DNA of 64,000 nucleotides from Streptomyces sp. NBC_01460 (GTDB lineage: Bacteria > Actinomycetota > Actinomycetes > Streptomycetales > Streptomycetaceae), in assembly GCF_036227405.1 (NCBI RefSeq), contig NZ_CP109473.1, positions 1,798,001 through 1,862,000 on the forward strand, written 5' to 3'. A program made the position numbers and the translations under genes. Numbering within the stretch: the stretch's first letter is position 1; every line of letters begins with the position of its first letter. The notes below the pieces were generated by a model. The model saw only the letters and a list, made by a program, of their open reading frames with translations. It was not told the origin of the DNA and did no database searches. This document shows, in pieces, positions 61,344 through 64,000 of this stretch.

Positions 61344-62063
61344 TCAGTGACCCATGCCCAATCCGCCGTCAACGGGGATGACGGCTCCAGTGATGTACGA
61401 CGCGTCGTCGGACGCGAGGAAGCGCACCGCGGCGGCGATCTCGGCGGGCTGCGCGTAGCGGCCGAGCGGCACCTGCGCCACGATGCCCTTGCGCTGCTCG
61501 TCGGTGAGCGCCTGGGTCATGTCGGTGTCGACGAACCCGGGTGCGACGACGTTGAACGTGATGTTCCGCGAACCGAGCTCACGGGCGAGCGACCGGGCGA
61601 AGCCGACCAGGCCCGCCTTGGACGCCGCGTAGTTCGCCTGTCCGGCCGAGCCGAGGAGGCCGACCACGGAGGAGATGAGGACGACGCGGCCCTTCTTGGC
61701 GCGCAGCATCGCACGGTTGGCCCGCTTGACGACGCGGAAGGTACCGGTGAGGTTGGTGTCGAGCACGGACGTGAAGTCGTCCTCGGACATCCGCATCAGC
61801 AACTGGTCCTTGGTGATACCGGCGTTGGCGACCAGCACCTCCACGGGACCGTGCTTCTCCTCGATCTCCTTGTAGGCCTGCTCCACCTGCTCGGTGTCGG
61901 TGATGTCGCACCGGACCGCGAGGACTCCCGCCTCGGTGAGCGCCTGCGGCGGCTCTCCCGAACGGTAGGTGACGGCGACCCTGTCGCCGTTGTCGGCGAA
62001 GGCGCGGGCGATGGCGAGGCCGATGCCCCGGTTTCCTCCGGTGACGAGAACCGAGCGGCTCAA
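61344..62063 (-). CDS. fabG: 3-oxoacyl-[acyl-carrier-protein] reductase
   Basis: 239 residues. It makes 3-hydroxyacyl-ACP with NADPH. An SDR with GGNRGIGLAIARAF, VLVANAGITKDQLLMRM, catalytic serine in VVLISSVVGLLGSAGQ and YAASKAG (Y and K). The start is TTG 62063; AAGGAAAGGG lies 9-18 nt upstream, and no in-frame ATG fits the conserved start. It is the first gene of the fabG-fabI operon. Confidence 0.96.
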   Translation of the reverse strand: MSRSVLVTGGNRGIGLAIARAFADNGDRVAVTYRSGEPPQALTEAGVLAVRCDITDTEQVEQAYKEIEEKHGPVEVLVANAGITKDQLLMRMSEDDFTSVLDTNLTGTFRVVKRANRAMLRAKKGRVVLISSVVGLLGSAGQANYAASKAGLVGFARSLARELGSRNITFNVVAPGFVDTDMTQALTDEQRKGIVAQVPLGRYAQPAEIAAAVRFLASDDASYITGAVIPVDGGLGMGH

Positions 62064-62283
62064 CGGATCACCCTTTCCTTGGCGGTCTGGTACATCGAAA
62101 ACCTATCGGTACCCGTGCTCATCCAGGGAATCGTCTCTGACAGCGCCGCCGGGCCGCGTCTGTCGGGTCCCTACAGAACGGCGGGTACGGGCCCATGGCA
62201 GCGCAAAACCCGCGCACGGGGGCGCCGCGACCCCCATGATTCACTGCGGAGACATTTTCAGAGGTGGAGAAGGGGAGGCCCGC

Positions 62284-63803
<1,520 letters not shown>

Positions 63804-63807
<4 letters not shown>

Positions 63808-64000
63808 GCCGCGTCAGCAAGCCGTACGAGATCGTCGAGCGGGCGCTCGAGCTGTCCACCGCCGACGGCTGCGTGGTCATCGCGGACGAGAGCTCCTCCG
63901 CCAATCTGCGCTGGGCCGGCAACGCGCTCACCACGAACGGGGTGACGCGAGGACGGACCCTGACCGTCATCGCGACCGTGGACGGCGCCGAGGGGACGGC
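63804..64000 (+). CDS. PmbA/TldE-like subunit (partial, runs off the window)
   Basis: 65 codons are visible from ATG 63804: SKPYEIVERALELSTADG, CVVIADESSSANLRWAGNAL. This is the N-terminal beta strand/helix repeat of PmbA/TldD proteins. It overlaps the tldD stop by ATGA. In the heterodimer this subunit lacks the zinc motif; the part that would show it lies beyond the window. Confidence 0.85.

Overview
This window is a piece of a Streptomyces chromosome. The evidence is very high GC with strong third-position GC, an rRNA operon without spacer tRNAs that matches the Streptomyces rRNA sequences, a chaplin gene, many GTG and TTG starts, apparently leaderless genes, and a gene order that (from memory) follows the core arm of S. 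coelicolor around SCO1770-SCO1821. Nothing looks like an integrated phage, plasmid or IS element. It is core-genome DNA with a few local anomalies.

Layout. 1-5.1 kb: the 5' end of a His-rich protein gene (probable methyltransferase), an XRE-cupin regulator, and a five-gene operon read leftwards (pnuC, nadR, an NrtR-like Nudix regulator, an ADP-ribosylglycohydrolase and a RlaP-type nucleotidyltransferase). Its promoter overlaps a 23-bp palindrome that I propose as the NrtR operator. 5.1-9.9 kb: chromosome-segregation and rRNA-modification block (parA-like, small RHH-like partner, scpA, scpB, rluB). 10.2-16.1 kb: ald, a STAND ATPase with TPRs, an ADP-ribose-type Nudix hydrolase and pyrG. 16.6-22.8 kb: GH15 glucoamylase-like enzyme, FAD oxidoreductase, PucR regulator and a glycosyltransferase. 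22.9-27.2 kb: recN, NAD kinase, tlyA, a small protein and an SCP2 protein. 27.2-30.3 kb: iron-box controlled siderophore permease operon. 30.3-35.2 kb: HAD phosphatase, DUF1015 protein, and a 789-residue protein whose first two thirds is an Arg/Gly/Asp repeat array followed by a TPR-like helical domain.

35.3-41.1 kb is a complete rrn operon on the minus strand (16S, 23S, 5S, terminator) with its promoter region. Just upstream lies the strangest locus: a DNA-3-methyladenine glycosylase gene broken into a 5' and a 3' remnant, with a second intact glycosylase gene lying exactly between the halves (41.16-42.63 kb). 42.8-49.3 kb: spo0M, a PEBP protein, an HNH nuclease, TauE exporter, SPFH/NfeD pair, an ABC ATPase, a conserved hypothetical and the cysteine-free chaplin chpE. 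49.5-55.2 kb: GAF histidine kinase/LuxR response regulator, a secreted lytic transglycosylase, and a double-FHA ABC transporter. 55.5-64 kb: serB, a SixA-type phosphatase, two small membrane proteins, an MFS exporter with a divergent GntR/FCD regulator, fabG-fabI (fatty-acid synthesis) and the start of a tldD/pmbA protease pair.

The genes are mostly housekeeping: NAD(P) metabolism recurs (pnuC, nadR, NrtR, NAD kinase, ADP-ribose Nudix, ADP-ribosylglycohydrolase), as do chromosome maintenance (ParA, ScpAB, RecN, glycosylase) and ribosome biogenesis (rrn, RluB, TlyA).
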